Below are positions 56,465 through 64,000 of a stretch of DNA of 64,000 nt, piece after piece; the stretch's first letter is position 1, and each line of letters begins with the position of its first letter. The translations under genes and the position numbers were made by a program. Origin of the DNA: Erwinia psidii. Lineage in GTDB: Bacteria; Pseudomonadota; Gammaproteobacteria; Enterobacterales; Enterobacteriaceae. The notes under the pieces are model-generated. The model saw only the letters and a list, made by a program, of their open reading frames with translations. It did no database searches and was not told where the DNA came from. The stretch lies in assembly GCF_003846135.1 (NCBI RefSeq), contig NZ_RHHM01000004.1, forward strand, positions 124,001 to 188,000, read 5' to 3'.

Positions 56465-57377
56465 AGTAGTAAATAATGTTACCTGTGACGATGCTGTTTC
56501 AGAAGATGACACGCTTTCTGAATTGGTTCGTCGAAAAATAAAATCGAAATCCGCGGAGCAACTAACGCAAATACCTCACGGTATGGCCATTCAGTTATTT
56601 TCATCAGCGGAAAATTATTCTCTTACTTCTGGCGGTCTGTCTTCAGAAGAAAATAAAAATGCTCTGGTAAACATAACGGAGAAAAAAGAGGAGACCACTT
56701 TTTCCTGGAAAGATGACAAAAAGTTTCTGCTGCAGGAAAAAAATTCCCGACGGCTAACTATGATTGCCAGCACCGCTGCTGATGCCGGGCAGGTAAATCA
56801 CCTCAAAGCTACTCATGCTGCGACGGGGAATGACGTTAGCAAACCGCTGCTGAATAGTGGCCTTACAACGAATACTGAGCTGCAACAACAGATTTTGCAG
56901 AATGCGGCACGGCAAGAGAGGTTATTGTCCTCCTTTGATGCGGAGAAAAAAACAAAGAAAAACCAGGGTTCAGATGCGAACCTTCAACAGAACCAGACGG
57001 TCTCGCTCAACGAGGAGTCGACAACAGAAAGTCAGACAGCCAGCACTGCAGAACATTCCCGCCTTTCAATTACCGCAATGTTGCAAAACAAAATGCGCAC
57101 GCAGGCGACAGCCTCTTTTGCAGATAACCATTCGCTGAATCTTGATTACAAATTTCAACAGTGGTCCGGCGATCATTCTGTGAAAGTGTCGCTCCCTGTT
57201 GAGAAGGGTCGGGAAGGGAACCTTACCCTGCTGCCTTCCGGCTCACGCGCCGCAGAAATCCTGAGCAGCCAGTTTAGCCATCTCACCAGTCATACACCAA
57301 AGCTGCTTGAACCTGACCGTGATGGCGATCAACAGCGGCGTCAACAACAGAATACTCAGGATGAGGAGCAGGAATGA
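56445..57377 (+). CDS. invJ: T3SS needle-length/substrate-switch protein InvJ (SctP)
   Basis: 310 aa from ATG 56445 (GGAG ten bases before), 20 bp inside invI. Hydrophilic, Gln/Ser/Thr-rich and poorly conserved, as usual for InvJ/Spa32, with the conserved C-terminal part around LDYKFQQWSGDHSVKVSLPV and LLPSGSRAAEILSSQ. It is secreted and ends needle growth. It overlaps spaO by 4 bp. Confidence 0.88.
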   Translation: MSVKITEVVNNVTCDDAVSEDDTLSELVRRKIKSKSAEQLTQIPHGMAIQLFSSAENYSLTSGGLSSEENKNALVNITEKKEETTFSWKDDKKFLLQEKNSRRLTMIASTAADAGQVNHLKATHAATGNDVSKPLLNSGLTTNTELQQQILQNAARQERLLSSFDAEKKTKKNQGSDANLQQNQTVSLNEESTTESQTASTAEHSRLSITAMLQNKMRTQATASFADNHSLNLDYKFQQWSGDHSVKVSLPVEKGREGNLTLLPSGSRAAEILSSQFSHLTSHTPKLLEPDRDGDQQRRQQQNTQDEEQE

Positions 57378-58300
57378 GTTTATGGCGGCATCTGCGTCAG
57401 TATGACGCCAGACAAACACCGTTAGAGCGTCATGTGCGTGAGCATCCTGGCAGTAAAATTGCTGCTATGCGCGAAGATTGCCGCTATCTGTGCCTGTCAC
57501 TGAACAATGCAGCACAGGACGAGGCAGAAGCATATCTTGATCTCGATCGGTGGCTGTGCGAAATGGCGGTCCACCTGCCCGGTATTGCCTGGCAACAGGT
57601 ACCTTCAGGCTATCTGCTGCGCTGGCTGAATAATATGCAGTTGAGTTTCCTGGTGGAAAATACGCTCTGGAACGTGCAGGCGATGACCATGTTCAATCAG
57701 GAACTGCCTGGAGAAATGCTTTTAATTCCGGCAAAGCCATGTCCGCTGCTTTGTTTTCAATGGCCTGTAACGCAGAACAGGGACATGCAGACTGGCGGCA
57801 GGCTTTACGCACAGATGCCATTTACGTTGCGTTATGTGCTTGGAAACAGTCAGCTACCGTTATCAGTGCTGATCGACGTTGCCCTGGGCGATCTGCTGCT
57901 GATAACGCGTTACTCGCCATGTCTGACGATTGGTCAACGGCGTTTATTTACTTTTCACTATCATCAGGATCAGGAGATCATTGTGGAGCAGCAGATATAT
58001 GAAGAGTCGCAGGAATATCGTGCGGAAGAAGAAGCCTTATTGCAGTGGTCAAAGCTGCCGGTCGATATTGAGTTTGTGTTGGACAGTCATACCGTAACCT
58101 TGGCTGAACTAAATAATATTGCGCCAGGTGAGGTAATGCCACTCAGTCCGCAGGCGGAAAAAACGGTAAAAATATATCTTAACAAAGCGCTGTTCGCTCG
58201 CGGTGAACTGGTCGCTCTGGAAAGTGGAATGCTCGCAGTTGAAATAAATCAGATTAATCAACTGGCTGATGGCTTAGTGGATTATCCCAATGCTGAATAA
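57374..58300 (+). CDS. spaO: T3SS sorting-platform protein SpaO (SctQ)
   Basis: 308 aa (Salmonella 303). SPOA (FliM/FliN-like) domains form the C-terminal half: LPVDIEFVLDSHTVTLAELN, APGEVMPLSPQAEKTVKIYL and RGELVALESGMLAVEINQIN. It builds the pods of the cytoplasmic sorting platform. The last 11 bp overlap spaP. It contains an internal start (see 57983). Confidence 0.95.
   Translation: MSLWRHLRQYDARQTPLERHVREHPGSKIAAMREDCRYLCLSLNNAAQDEAEAYLDLDRWLCEMAVHLPGIAWQQVPSGYLLRWLNNMQLSFLVENTLWNVQAMTMFNQELPGEMLLIPAKPCPLLCFQWPVTQNRDMQTGGRLYAQMPFTLRYVLGNSQLPLSVLIDVALGDLLLITRYSPCLTIGQRRLFTFHYHQDQEIIVEQQIYEESQEYRAEEEALLQWSKLPVDIEFVLDSHTVTLAELNNIAPGEVMPLSPQAEKTVKIYLNKALFARGELVALESGMLAVEINQINQLADGLVDYPNAE
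57983..58300 (+). CDS. spaO: Internal translation product of spaO (short SpaO)
   Basis: Codon 204 of spaO is GTG, preceded by AGGAG with a six-base spacer (57972-57976). Translation from here gives a 105-aa SPOA2-domain protein. In Salmonella an internal GTG at codon 203 of spaO makes the short form that stabilises full-length SpaO, and Shigella spa33 does the same. The agreement in position, codon and ribosome site makes the same arrangement likely here. Confidence 0.75.
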   Translation: MEQQIYEESQEYRAEEEALLQWSKLPVDIEFVLDSHTVTLAELNNIAPGEVMPLSPQAEKTVKIYLNKALFARGELVALESGMLAVEINQINQLADGLVDYPNAE

Positions 58301-58961
58301 TGATATTTCATTAATTGCGCTTTTATCTTTTTTTTCGCTACTGCCTTTTATTATCGCAGGTGGAACCTGCTTTATTAAATTTTCTATCGTGCTGGTGATG
58401 GTACGTAATGCGTTGGGCATACAACAGGTACCGTCTAACCTGACATTAAACGGAGTAGCATTAATCCTGACCGCCTTTGTTATGATGCCTGTATGCCAAA
58501 AAATCACCACGTATGCTGAAGAAAATAATCTTGATTTCAACAACACGCATGCTATTAACAAACTTTTTGATCATGGTCTTGACAGCTATCGCGAATATCT
58601 GGTGCGTTATTCGGATCGTGAGCTGATTCTTTTCTTTAACAAGGTCCACCAGCGGCAACTGAATGAAGATGATATTAAGGTAGAGGAACACGAGCTGAGC
58701 AGGCTTCCCTTAATGACCTTAATGCCAGCCTACGCATTAAGTGAGATCCAAAGTGCGTTTAAAATTGCCTTTTTTCTCTACATTCCTTTTGTGGTGATCG
58801 ATATGGTGGTGTCGAGCATCTTGCTGGCTCTGGGAATGATGATGATGAGTCCGGTCACTATCTCAATTCCTATAAAGCTTATTCTTTTTGTTGCGATGAA
58901 CGGATGGACATTACTGACCAAGGGTATGATATCGCAATACGCCGAACTGATGACAACATGA
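58290..58961 (+). CDS. spaP: T3SS export-gate protein SpaP (SctR)
   Basis: 223 aa (Salmonella 224). FliP family, with helices and the TCFIKFSIVLVMVRNALGIQ block, a periplasmic loop with LVRYSDRELILFFNK, then LMPAYALSEIQSAFKIAFFL. It forms the pentameric core of the gate with SpaQ and SpaR. It contains an in-frame T8 run (58328-58335). Confidence 0.95.
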   Translation: MLNNDISLIALLSFFSLLPFIIAGGTCFIKFSIVLVMVRNALGIQQVPSNLTLNGVALILTAFVMMPVCQKITTYAEENNLDFNNTHAINKLFDHGLDSYREYLVRYSDRELILFFNKVHQRQLNEDDIKVEEHELSRLPLMTLMPAYALSEIQSAFKIAFFLYIPFVVIDMVVSSILLALGMMMMSPVTISIPIKLILFVAMNGWTLLTKGMISQYAELMTT

Positions 58962-59212
58962 ATAATATATTATTTATTAGCAACTCAGCTCTAATTGTTG
59001 TGTTAAAGCTTTCTGCTGTTCCAATCGCTTTTGCAACAATAGTGGGTATTATTGTTGGCCTGTTTCAGACGGTTATGCAAATACAGGAACAAACGCTGCC
59101 ATTTGGATTAAAGATGCTCGCGGTTTTTGCCAGTATATTTATTTTAATCGAATGGTTTTCTGCCGAGATGATGAATTTCGCTACTCAGGCGTTTCAAATG
59201 GCCTTCAGATAA
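58958..59212 (+). CDS. spaQ: T3SS export-gate protein SpaQ (SctS)
   Basis: 84 aa (Salmonella 86) from ATG 58958, overlapping the spaP stop by 4 bp. FliQ family, two helices: LIVVLKLSAVPIAFATIVGI and LKMLAVFASIFILIEWFSAE, with QTVMQIQEQTLPFG between. Confidence 0.94.
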   Translation: MNNILFISNSALIVVLKLSAVPIAFATIVGIIVGLFQTVMQIQEQTLPFGLKMLAVFASIFILIEWFSAEMMNFATQAFQMAFR

Positions 59213-59224
59213 AAGCGGTTATTT

Positions 59225-59989
59225 ATGCTGGTTGTTGCTCTTTATCTTCATTTTCAACACAGTGTTCTCACCTTTGTTATGGCCTATGCGAGACTGGCGC
59301 TGGTTTTTTATCTTCTGCCAGCATTGGGAGAGCGTATTCTTTCTAATCTGATTATTAAAAATGTTGTTATCTCGTTGGTTATTATTGGTCTGTGGCCATG
59401 CCTTGGGCAGGAGGTCAGACCGGAACAGGGATGGCTAACCCTACTTGTTAAAGAGTGTGTTATTGGCCTGATACTGGCAATGACGCTTTGCGTGCCTTTC
59501 TGGATTGCAGCCGTGCTGGGTGAAATCATAGACAATCAGCGTGGAGCTACGATCAGTGACAGTATTGACCCGGTCAACGGGAGCCAGTCTTCGGTGCTGT
59601 CTGGCTTTCTGAGTTTTGCCTTTAGCGCCATTTTTTTTGCCAGCAACGGTATGCATTTACTGATGGAGGTTTTAGCGCAGAGCTACCAGGTTTTCCCGCG
59701 CGGTAATGAGCTAACCGGTTTTGTCTGGCTGGAAGCCGGACGTCTGCTGGCGGTTCTGATGCAGGTTAGTATCCTGCTGGCGGCACCTGTTTTGATTGTG
59801 CTGATGGTCTCGGAGGTTATGCTGGGTGTATTTGCCCGTTATTGTCCGCAACTGAATCCTTTTTCTTTATCTCTGGCGATTAAAAGCTTTATCGCTTTCT
59901 CTGTCTTTCTGTTTTACGGTTTTAACGCCTTGTCAGAAAAACCGCTGAAAATATTTTATGTGGTGACATTACAACATTTTTTCCCCTGA
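59225..59989 (+). CDS. spaR: T3SS export-gate protein SpaR (SctT)
   Basis: 254 aa (Salmonella 263). FliR family, with six or so helices and the conserved GEIIDNQRGATISDSIDPVN block, which closes the gate tip. It follows spaQ by 12 bp and precedes spaS by 13 bp. Confidence 0.94.
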   Translation: MLVVALYLHFQHSVLTFVMAYARLALVFYLLPALGERILSNLIIKNVVISLVIIGLWPCLGQEVRPEQGWLTLLVKECVIGLILAMTLCVPFWIAAVLGEIIDNQRGATISDSIDPVNGSQSSVLSGFLSFAFSAIFFASNGMHLLMEVLAQSYQVFPRGNELTGFVWLEAGRLLAVLMQVSILLAAPVLIVLMVSEVMLGVFARYCPQLNPFSLSLAIKSFIAFSVFLFYGFNALSEKPLKIFYVVTLQHFFP

Positions 59990-60002
59990 TGGAGGCATTA
60001 TC

Positions 60003-61094
60003 ATGGCAGAAAAAACAGAAAAACCGACGGATAAACGGCGACAAAAATCAGCTAAGAAAGGCCAGGTATTTAAGAGTAAAGATCTTATCAGCACGGGCAT
60101 TCTGCTTTCCGGGATTTATTTTCTGTCCGATGTGGTCAGGTTCCAGGACTTTATGGAACTTTATACATTTTTGCTGGTAAATGGATCTGATATTAATCTG
60201 AAAGATTTTATGACGTCACTGATGCATGTTTTTTTAAAAATGGCTTTGCCATTTATTGTGCTTTGCTGTGCCTCAGGTTATGCCACAACCCTGTTGCAAA
60301 CGCGATTTTCCTTAGCCACAGAGGCAATTAAACTGAATTTCAAGGCACTAAATCCCGTGCAGGGATTTAAAAAGATTTTCAGTATGCGCACGGCAAAAGA
60401 GTTGGTTAAATCCATATTCTATCTTTTTGTTTTTATTTGCACTTGTTACCTTTTTATTAAGGATGATGTTGGCCATATTCTGACAATCTATCATTTGACT
60501 ATTCCACAGCTAATTAATGTCTGGGTCGCTTTGGTTGTTAAGGCTGTGCTCATATTTATTGCCTGTGCGCTTATTGTTCTGCTTGCTGATTTCCTTGCGG
60601 AGTATTTTCTGCACTTTAAGGAACTTAAGATGGATAAGCATGAGGTAAAACAGGAACGTAAGGAAAATGACGGTAATCCAGAAATAAAAAGCGCAAGACG
60701 GCGAACGCATCAGGAAATTCTTTCCGGTGAGAATAAGGCAGCTATAAGAAATTCATCGGTAGTGATAGCCAATCCAACCCATATAGCCGTGGCGATCTAC
60801 TTCAATCCTGAAATGGCCTCGTTGCCCTTCATCGCTTTACGTGCAAGCAATATGAAAGCATTGGCGGCGATTGCCTATGCGGAAAAAATTGGTGTCCCAG
60901 TGGTTCGGTACATTCCTCTGGCACGTAAGCTCTATCGTAATTATCGGCAGTACAGTTTTATCTCACTTAATGATGATCTGCTGTTGGACGTGATGGATGT
61001 CCTGATCTGGCTACGGCAGGTAGAAACCGCGGGCATCGAGTTGCCGCAACAGGAAGTGAAAGAGGATAATTCCGGTAAAACACCATCCGATTGA
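60003..61094 (+). CDS. spaS: T3SS switch protein SpaS (SctU)
   Basis: 363 aa (Salmonella 356). Four N-terminal helices, then the cytoplasmic FlhB domain with the self-cleaving motif NPTH (Asn257 to His260, within VIANPTHIAVAIYF). Autocleavage between N and P is needed to switch from rod/needle to translocator export. A strong GGAGG site precedes the ATG. It is the last gene before a promoter gap. Confidence 0.96.
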   Translation: MAEKTEKPTDKRRQKSAKKGQVFKSKDLISTGILLSGIYFLSDVVRFQDFMELYTFLLVNGSDINLKDFMTSLMHVFLKMALPFIVLCCASGYATTLLQTRFSLATEAIKLNFKALNPVQGFKKIFSMRTAKELVKSIFYLFVFICTCYLFIKDDVGHILTIYHLTIPQLINVWVALVVKAVLIFIACALIVLLADFLAEYFLHFKELKMDKHEVKQERKENDGNPEIKSARRRTHQEILSGENKAAIRNSSVVIANPTHIAVAIYFNPEMASLPFIALRASNMKALAAIAYAEKIGVPVVRYIPLARKLYRNYRQYSFISLNDDLLLDVMDVLIWLRQVETAGIELPQQEVKEDNSGKTPSD

Positions 61095-61226
61095 GGCCAT
61101 TAAAGGCGTACGTTTTTTTTGTATTCAGTACAGTGATATCACCGTATTATACGGTTTATTTTACTGACTACATTGCAAGTAAAACACGTTGGTTTACGTA
61201 TTTAACGCATAATGTTTGAGGTAAAA
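61095..61226 (+). promoter_or_regulatory. sicA promoter region with MxiE-box-like motif and a perfect palindrome
   Basis: 132 bp. GTACGTTTTTTTTGTATTC at 61108-61126 resembles the Shigella MxiE box (GTATCGTTTTTTTAnAG), the site of the InvF homologue MxiE. At 61141-61155 ACCGTAT-T-ATACGGT is a perfect inverted repeat. In Salmonella the sicA promoter is InvF/SicA-dependent, so one of these could be the InvF site; this is inference. Confidence 0.5.
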
Positions 61227-61778
61227 ATGAGTGGTAATGACAGCATGGAAAATACTCAGAATAAAGACTCATCAATGACAGAGGATGATATTGAAAGTTA
61301 TACACATGGGTTAATTGATGCCATCCAGAATGGCGCTGCGTTAAAAGACGTTCAGGGCGTTTCTGATGAGACAATGCACGATGTATATCGTCTGGCATAT
61401 GAGTTCTATCATCACGGAAAGCTTAATGACGCTGAGTCATTGTTTCGGTTTTTGTGTGTTTATGATTTTTATAACCCAGAATACGCGATGGGATTAGCCG
61501 CTGTTCACCAGCTGAAAAAAAATTACAGCAAGGCGATTGATTTTTATGCGTTAGCATATTCCCTTGCAAAAGAGGATTATCGGCCGATGTTCTACGCAGG
61601 TCAATGTAATCTGATGTTGCGCCGTGCGGTGCAGGCGAAGCAATGTTTTGAAATTGTTATGAGCAAATGCCACGACGCCCCGTTAAAAGAAAAAGCGGAA
61701 GCCTATTTGTCAGCATTGAGAGAAATAAGTGATGGAAGTAACAAAGATCCGTCATCGGAGAATAATGAGGACTTGTAA
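61227..61778 (+). CDS. sicA: Translocator chaperone and co-activator SicA
   Basis: 183 aa from ATG 61227 (GAGG seven bases before), longer than Salmonella SicA (165 aa) at both ends. Three TPR-like repeats are visible (YRLAYEFYHHGKLNDAESLF, NPEYAMGLAAVHQLKKNYSK, YRPMFYAGQCNLMLRRAVQA). It protects SipB/SipC in the cytoplasm and, once free, helps InvF activate transcription. The stop overlaps the sipB start (TAATG). Confidence 0.93.
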   Translation: MSGNDSMENTQNKDSSMTEDDIESYTHGLIDAIQNGAALKDVQGVSDETMHDVYRLAYEFYHHGKLNDAESLFRFLCVYDFYNPEYAMGLAAVHQLKKNYSKAIDFYALAYSLAKEDYRPMFYAGQCNLMLRRAVQAKQCFEIVMSKCHDAPLKEKAEAYLSALREISDGSNKDPSSENNEDL

Positions 61779-63658
61779 TGAATATACCATCTAATGGTCG
61801 TAGCTTGTTGGACCTGATAATCACCGGGTCAGAAGAGGCAAACTGTAACGAGATCAAAAAAAAAAATGAGCTGGCGCGACGGTTTGGCAATACGGCATTC
61901 AGAGAGCATATCAGAGCCGAAAGTGTTAATAACGCGCTTAATACATTGCAGCCTGAACAATTATTGAATGTGTTACAAAGTACCCGTAACGCGGTAAGTG
62001 GTATGGGGGGGAATACCAACCTTGAACAGCAGGAAATTCCAGAGCTGACTCAGCCGAAGCCCGTGGCCAGTGAGACGAATGGCGTCGACGGCGATGCCAG
62101 CGTGACGAAGAACAGCTATGAACAGCTGAGTTTGAATGCAAAGCTGATTGCATTGTTAGGGACAGTTATTGAGCTAAATATGGGCAGTTCTGTACAAAAA
62201 GCGCAGTCAGAACTCAATACCTTTAACGCTGTGTTCAAAGGCTTGCAAACGCAATTTACTCAGCTGTCCGGGGAGCTCGTTACGCAGGGTAAGGCGTATA
62301 CGGCGTGCCAGGATAACCTGTCAGCGATGAACAAGCAGGCACAGGAACTGAACGGTAAAGTGGATAAAGCGCAGGCGGATCTTAATACCCACCAGGATAA
62401 ATTAAACCGCCTCGAAGCGCAGGCTGCTGGAAAGAATCCAATCCCCGGCGCTTTGCAACAACAGATTGATCAGGCCAGGAAGGCAGTCAGGACGGCGCAG
62501 GAGGCGCTGAACGTGGCGCAAAATAAATATAATAGCTTTGTCGTTGGCCCGTTGAGTCAAGCCAAAGCAGCCCTGGCAGAGGCCAAAAATAATCTTCAGG
62601 CTACGATAAACAAATCCCAGAATCAGATACAAAACGTGACAACACAACAGTTGTATTTAGTGGAATCCAGCCTTCAGCAGAAGGGAGAAAGTGAGCGAAG
62701 CCTGACTTACTTACTGGCACTGATGCACCAGCTCATTCAACAGAACAGCAATAATGAAATGAGCTCCTCGCTGAAATTGAAGCAGGCCCTTGCGGAAGCA
62801 GCGATAAAAGACGCGGAAAGAAAGGATGCGGAATATAAAGAGCAGGTACGCAAGGCAGAAGACATGCAAAAAACGATGGGGTGCATCGGAAAAACGCTTG
62901 GATGGTTGATTACGGGGATCAGTTTTGCGGCGGCATTATTTACCGGTGGCGCCTCTCTTGCATTGGCGGCGGTCGGACTGGCGCTGGCTGTCGGTGATGA
63001 AATTTATCAGGCGGTAACGGGGGAGTCCTATATGCAAAAAATGATGAACCCGTTGATGGAGAAAGTTATTCAACCCGTCATGGATTTCTTAAGCAAAGTA
63101 TATTCTGACCTTCTTAAGTCATTTGGTGTTGATAACAACGCCGCAGAACTTGCCGGGCAGATTATTGCTGCGGTTACCGTTGCCGTTGCTATGGCCGCAG
63201 GAATGATGGTTGCCGGCGCAGCGGTAGCTAAGCTGGCGGGTGCTGTAGTGAAAAAAGTAGCACAAACCGCTGTGGGACGTGTGTTAAAAACCCTCGGCCA
63301 AAATATCAGTAAGAAGGTTATGGGCTCTGCCGCCAACAAGATGACAAAAATGGCAAAGATAGCCAATAATATGGAAAAGGTATCGACCGCGGCATCAGTT
63401 GTCAATACTGGTTTGGGGATAGCCAGCAATATTTATGTTGCCAAACTGGGGGTTGATGCGTCAAAAATACTGGCAAAGTTAATTGAGAATGCGGCTTTGA
63501 TGAATGTACTCAATGAAATGATGGAGAGCATTATTGAGATCTTTACCCGTAAATTACAGACGTTAAACGATACCTTCAAAAATCTCACTCAGTTACTCGA
63601 AGACCAGTTAAAAAAGGGAAAATATATTGCAAATAAAATGAGCTCAGTCGCAGTGTAA
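61778..63658 (+). CDS. sipB: T3SS translocator SipB
   Basis: 626 aa (Salmonella 593). An N-terminal chaperone-binding part is followed by a long coiled coil (about 140-300, ELNGKVDKAQADLNTHQDKL) and two hydrophobic regions (about 375-405, LGWLITGISFAAALFTGGAS; and about 455-490, IIAAVTVAVAMAAGMMVAGA) that insert in the host membrane, then C-terminal helices. It forms the translocation pore with SipC. Codons 27-30 contain an A11 run (61856-61866), kept in frame here. Confidence 0.94.
   Translation: MNIPSNGRSLLDLIITGSEEANCNEIKKKNELARRFGNTAFREHIRAESVNNALNTLQPEQLLNVLQSTRNAVSGMGGNTNLEQQEIPELTQPKPVASETNGVDGDASVTKNSYEQLSLNAKLIALLGTVIELNMGSSVQKAQSELNTFNAVFKGLQTQFTQLSGELVTQGKAYTACQDNLSAMNKQAQELNGKVDKAQADLNTHQDKLNRLEAQAAGKNPIPGALQQQIDQARKAVRTAQEALNVAQNKYNSFVVGPLSQAKAALAEAKNNLQATINKSQNQIQNVTTQQLYLVESSLQQKGESERSLTYLLALMHQLIQQNSNNEMSSSLKLKQALAEAAIKDAERKDAEYKEQVRKAEDMQKTMGCIGKTLGWLITGISFAAALFTGGASLALAAVGLALAVGDEIYQAVTGESYMQKMMNPLMEKVIQPVMDFLSKVYSDLLKSFGVDNNAAELAGQIIAAVTVAVAMAAGMMVAGAAVAKLAGAVVKKVAQTAVGRVLKTLGQNISKKVMGSAANKMTKMAKIANNMEKVSTAASVVNTGLGIASNIYVAKLGVDASKILAKLIENAALMNVLNEMMESIIEIFTRKLQTLNDTFKNLTQLLEDQLKKGKYIANKMSSVAV
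61856..61866 (+). repeat. A11 run early in sipB
   Basis: Eleven consecutive A encode Lys-Lys-Lys-Asn at about residue 27. Runs of nine or more A are known transcriptional slippage sites in Shigella T3SS genes such as mxiE. The frame as written is intact. Confidence 0.9.
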
Positions 63659-63697
63659 TTTTCTAAACTTTTAAAAAGATACAGGAGATTTAAACTT

Positions 63698-64000
63698 ATG
63701 ATATATACAAATTTGTCCGCTCTTACGCTTCAGAATAAGTCGATTCATTATGATCGCGTAACGAATTATATCGCTTCTGATGAAAATGAAGTGGCGCAGA
63801 ATGTCACAGCTAAGGTAAATGATTTTAGTATATTAGCTGAACAGCAAGGCGGTATTGCTTCTTTGCTGAATGGACAAAGTATTATGAGTAATAATACTGA
63901 AACGAAACCTGAGTTGGCAATGCCTGTTAATCAGGAAAAAAAGTTGAATGCTGAGCAGAGTAAAGCACTGCTTTCATCATCGACGGCTTTACTAAGCAAT
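63698..64000 (+). CDS. sipC: T3SS translocator SipC, 5' part (cut by window end)
   Basis: ATG at 63698 with AGGAG eight bases before; 101 codons are in the window, open to the end. It begins MIYTNLSALTLQNKSIHYD and ends in a Ser/Thr/Leu-rich stretch at the edge. Position directly after sipB (39 bp) and the start pattern point to SipC/IpaC, the second translocator, which also bundles actin in Salmonella. The similarity is modest in this variable N-terminal region. Confidence 0.8.
   Translation, partial: MIYTNLSALTLQNKSIHYDRVTNYIASDENEVAQNVTAKVNDFSILAEQQGGIASLLNGQSIMSNNTETKPELAMPVNQEKKLNAEQSKALLSSSTALLSN

Noticed and set aside
1..64000. tRNA or rRNA genes
   Set aside because: No cloverleaf with a GTTCGA-type arm and no rRNA blocks were noticed while reading either strand; absence not proven without a covariance search.

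Overview
The window looks like the chromosome of a plant- or insect-associated enterobacterium, most likely an Erwinia/Pantoea relative (Erwiniaceae). The core genes dppABCDF, hmsP/pdeK (yhjK), dctA, yhjJ, kdgK and yhjG appear in the order known from the E. coli dpp-bcs-yhj region. The interruptions are typical of Erwiniaceae: a bcsO-type cellulose operon, an EsaI/EsaR-type quorum-sensing pair and an SPI-1-like type III secretion system (T3SS). The species is not determined.

Layout. (1) 0.1-6.3 kb: complete dipeptide ABC transporter operon dppA-B-C-D-F, with three tandem hairpins between dppA and dppB and a strong terminator after dppF. (2) 6.3-8.9 kb: AT-rich accessory insert with an unknown 355-aa protein that has several ITIM-like tyrosine motifs, an IS256-family fragment, a 90-aa gene and a broken Hcp (type VI secretion) gene. 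(3) 8.9-20.6 kb: cellulose operon bcsO-Q-A-B-C-D-Z, with an 18-residue tandem repeat inside BcsB. (4) 20.8-23.3 kb: DUF2235 hydrolase gene (Tle1-like), then a relic of a second, E. coli-type bcsC. (5) 23.5-28.8 kb: HmsP/PdeK-type c-di-GMP phosphodiesterase, dctA, yhjJ. (6) 28.8-36.0 kb: accessory block between yhjJ and kdgK: alpha/beta hydrolase, IS110-family relic, convergent luxI/luxR pair, IS6-family relic, alginate-lyase-family protein. (7) 36.1-40.0 kb: kdgK, about 820 bp with no recognised gene where E. coli has pdeH, then yhjG. (8) 40.0-64.0 kb: AT-rich pathogenicity island. It holds a candidate effector gene broken by two single-base homopolymer shifts, a hexanucleotide microsatellite, prgHIJK-orgABC on the minus strand, and the divergent invF-G-E-A-B-C-I-J-spaO-P-Q-R-S-sicA-sipB-sipC series, cut off inside sipC by the window end.

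How the parts fit. The cellulose operon has the PilZ c-di-GMP receptor (BcsA) and the scaffolding protein BcsD, and an active-site-complete EAL phosphodiesterase lies close by, so matrix production and its second-messenger control sit together. The T3SS set covers rings, rod, needle, sorting platform, ATPase, export gate, switch protein, gatekeeper, two chaperones and the first translocators. No pilotin (invH) is seen at its usual place beside invF. SpaO has an internal GTG start with its own ribosome site, as in Salmonella SpaO. The many decayed insertion sequences and pseudogenes (IS256, IS110, IS6, hcp, bcsC, the split effector) suggest ongoing gene loss between conserved backbone genes.
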